Source of the DNA: Deltaproteobacteria bacterium
Lineage (GTDB): Bacteria; Desulfobacterota; BSN033; WVXP01
DNA: 44,966 nucleotides
Reading direction: 5' to 3'
NCBI GenBank assembly: GCA_019308905.1
Contig: JAFDHF010000029.1
Coordinates: forward strand, 1-44,966
The position numbers and the translations under genes are program-made. Numbering within the stretch: the first letter of the stretch is position 1; every line of letters starts with the position of its first letter. Under the pieces are notes generated by a model. It saw only the letters and a program-made list of their open reading frames with translations, was not told where the DNA came from and did not search any database. Shown piece by piece: positions 44,498-44,966 of the stretch.

Positions 44498-44526
44498 ATT
44501 ATAAACGGATCTCCTTCTGAATTCAA
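44498..44526 (-). promoter_or_regulatory. Promoter of the BMP importer operon
   Basis: On the minus strand TTGAAT (44526-44521), a 17-bp spacer and a perfect TATAAT (44503-44498) lie about 40 bp upstream of the binding-protein start. This is the best -10 box noticed in the window. The remainder of 44527-44873 shows no gene on either strand. Confidence 0.7.
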
Positions 44527-44873
44527 CAGATTTATTGCCCGGAATTGGGACTTGACCCAGACATGGTATCCCCCTCTGGTAAGGGTTACAGCTATGGGAA
44601 GTTTGGTTGTTTGGTTGGAACCGGTTGCTGGTTGACGGGGGAGTAAAGGAGAGAAGTTGGACTATGATCAAAAGAGACCCGTCGGTGGGGCGAATCCGCC
44701 CCATCGCGTGACTTCTATCAAAGGGACGTCTTTCTCCCATCACAAAATCGACCGACAGGCAGGAAGAGAACAAAGCAATCCCCCGTCTCAGTCTCCTCCC
44801 AAGGCAAAGTCCCCTGAATTTGCAGCAGAAACCCTTGGAAAGACTGAAGCCGAGACCTGATACTCATATAAGA

Positions 44874-44952
44874 GGCACCTCCTGAGCATACCGGCAAAGG
44901 GTTTTTCTGGTATGCTCAGGGAAACAAACCAGTCTCAACCCAAGGAGGTGCC
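44874..44952 (+). promoter_or_regulatory. Inverted repeats that can sequester the RBS of the right-edge gene
   Basis: GGCACCTCCT (44874-44883) is the exact complement of AGGAGGTGCC (44943-44952), the Shine-Dalgarno region just before the ATG at 44955. Between them, CCTGAGCATACC (44881-44892) pairs with GGTATGCTCAGG (44909-44920). The two pairings share bases 44881-44883, so they compete at the edge. In a transcript entering from upstream the ribosome site could be hidden; a transcript starting inside would lack the left arm. Confidence 0.65.
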
Positions 44953-44954
44953 TT

Positions 44955-44966
44955 ATGGAATTGTAC
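44955..44966 (+). CDS. Start of an unidentified gene (partial, runs off the window)
   Basis: ATG with an ideal AAGGAGGTG 5 bases upstream; only four codons (MELY) are visible. The sequestered ribosome site is a feature known from some transposase genes, which makes a mobile-element gene plausible. The identity cannot be determined from four residues. Confidence 0.5.

Overview
The window looks like a chromosomal accessory-metabolism region of an anaerobic bacterium, most probably a Desulfobacterota (deltaproteobacterial) lineage. The base composition is moderately high in G+C by eye. The gene content is oxygen-sensitive and CoA-centred: a 2-hydroxyacyl-CoA dehydratase pair, an indolepyruvate:ferredoxin oxidoreductase, a molybdenum hydroxylase with probable selenium-maturation genes, and TRAP and branched-chain-type ABC importers. 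Lineage assignment is inference; no rRNA or tRNA gene was seen.

Left edge (1-2000): a membrane-anchored metallo-beta-lactamase-fold hydrolase lies between two copies of the 5' end of a REP-associated tyrosine transposase (RAYT). The second copy is an internally deleted, frameshifted remnant bounded by 22-bp inverted repeats. Region A (2045-20141, all plus strand): an XRE-cupin regulator with a promoter/operator palindrome, then a long array encoding a two-subunit 2-hydroxyacyl-CoA dehydratase, a D-2-hydroxyacid dehydrogenase, an acyl-CoA ligase, IorAB, an acyl-CoA dehydrogenase with the isovaleryl-type catalytic base, a thiolase, a full LIV-type ABC importer with a Tat-exported binding protein, an SDR, a VOC protein and an amidohydrolase. 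Read together, this suggests import of an amino acid or its 2-oxo/2-hydroxy acid. The 2-oxoacid could then be oxidised to acyl-CoA by IorAB, or reduced through 2-hydroxyacyl-CoA and enoyl-CoA. The dehydratase activator ATPase, EtfAB and an aminotransferase are not in the window.

Region B (20177-32205, plus): a 209-bp foldback element, a second acyl-CoA ligase with an altered P-loop, a roughly 690-bp non-coding stretch with a degenerate CACGAAC-type tandem array, a TRAP transporter with a terminator-like hairpin between dctP and dctQ, a PaaK-type aryl-CoA ligase, an orphan ABC binding protein, and a three-subunit molybdenum hydroxylase. Region C (32436-38135): a nucleotide-sugar dehydrogenase; a minus-strand operon of a 65-aa basic protein, YqeC and XdhC, which points to a selenium-dependent molybdenum hydroxylase; a secreted-looking Memo-family protein; and a coiled-coil plus YadA-head-like repeat protein.

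Region D (38342-44456, minus): a DUF5658-like membrane protein and a complete BMP/nucleoside-type ABC importer. The importer operon has a phosphoribosyltransferase between the binding-protein and ATPase genes, which suggests nucleobase uptake coupled to salvage. A 19-bp hairpin follows the binding-protein gene, and a consensus-like promoter lies upstream. The right edge (44874-44966) holds the start of an unidentified plus-strand gene whose ribosome-binding site lies in one arm of an inverted repeat.
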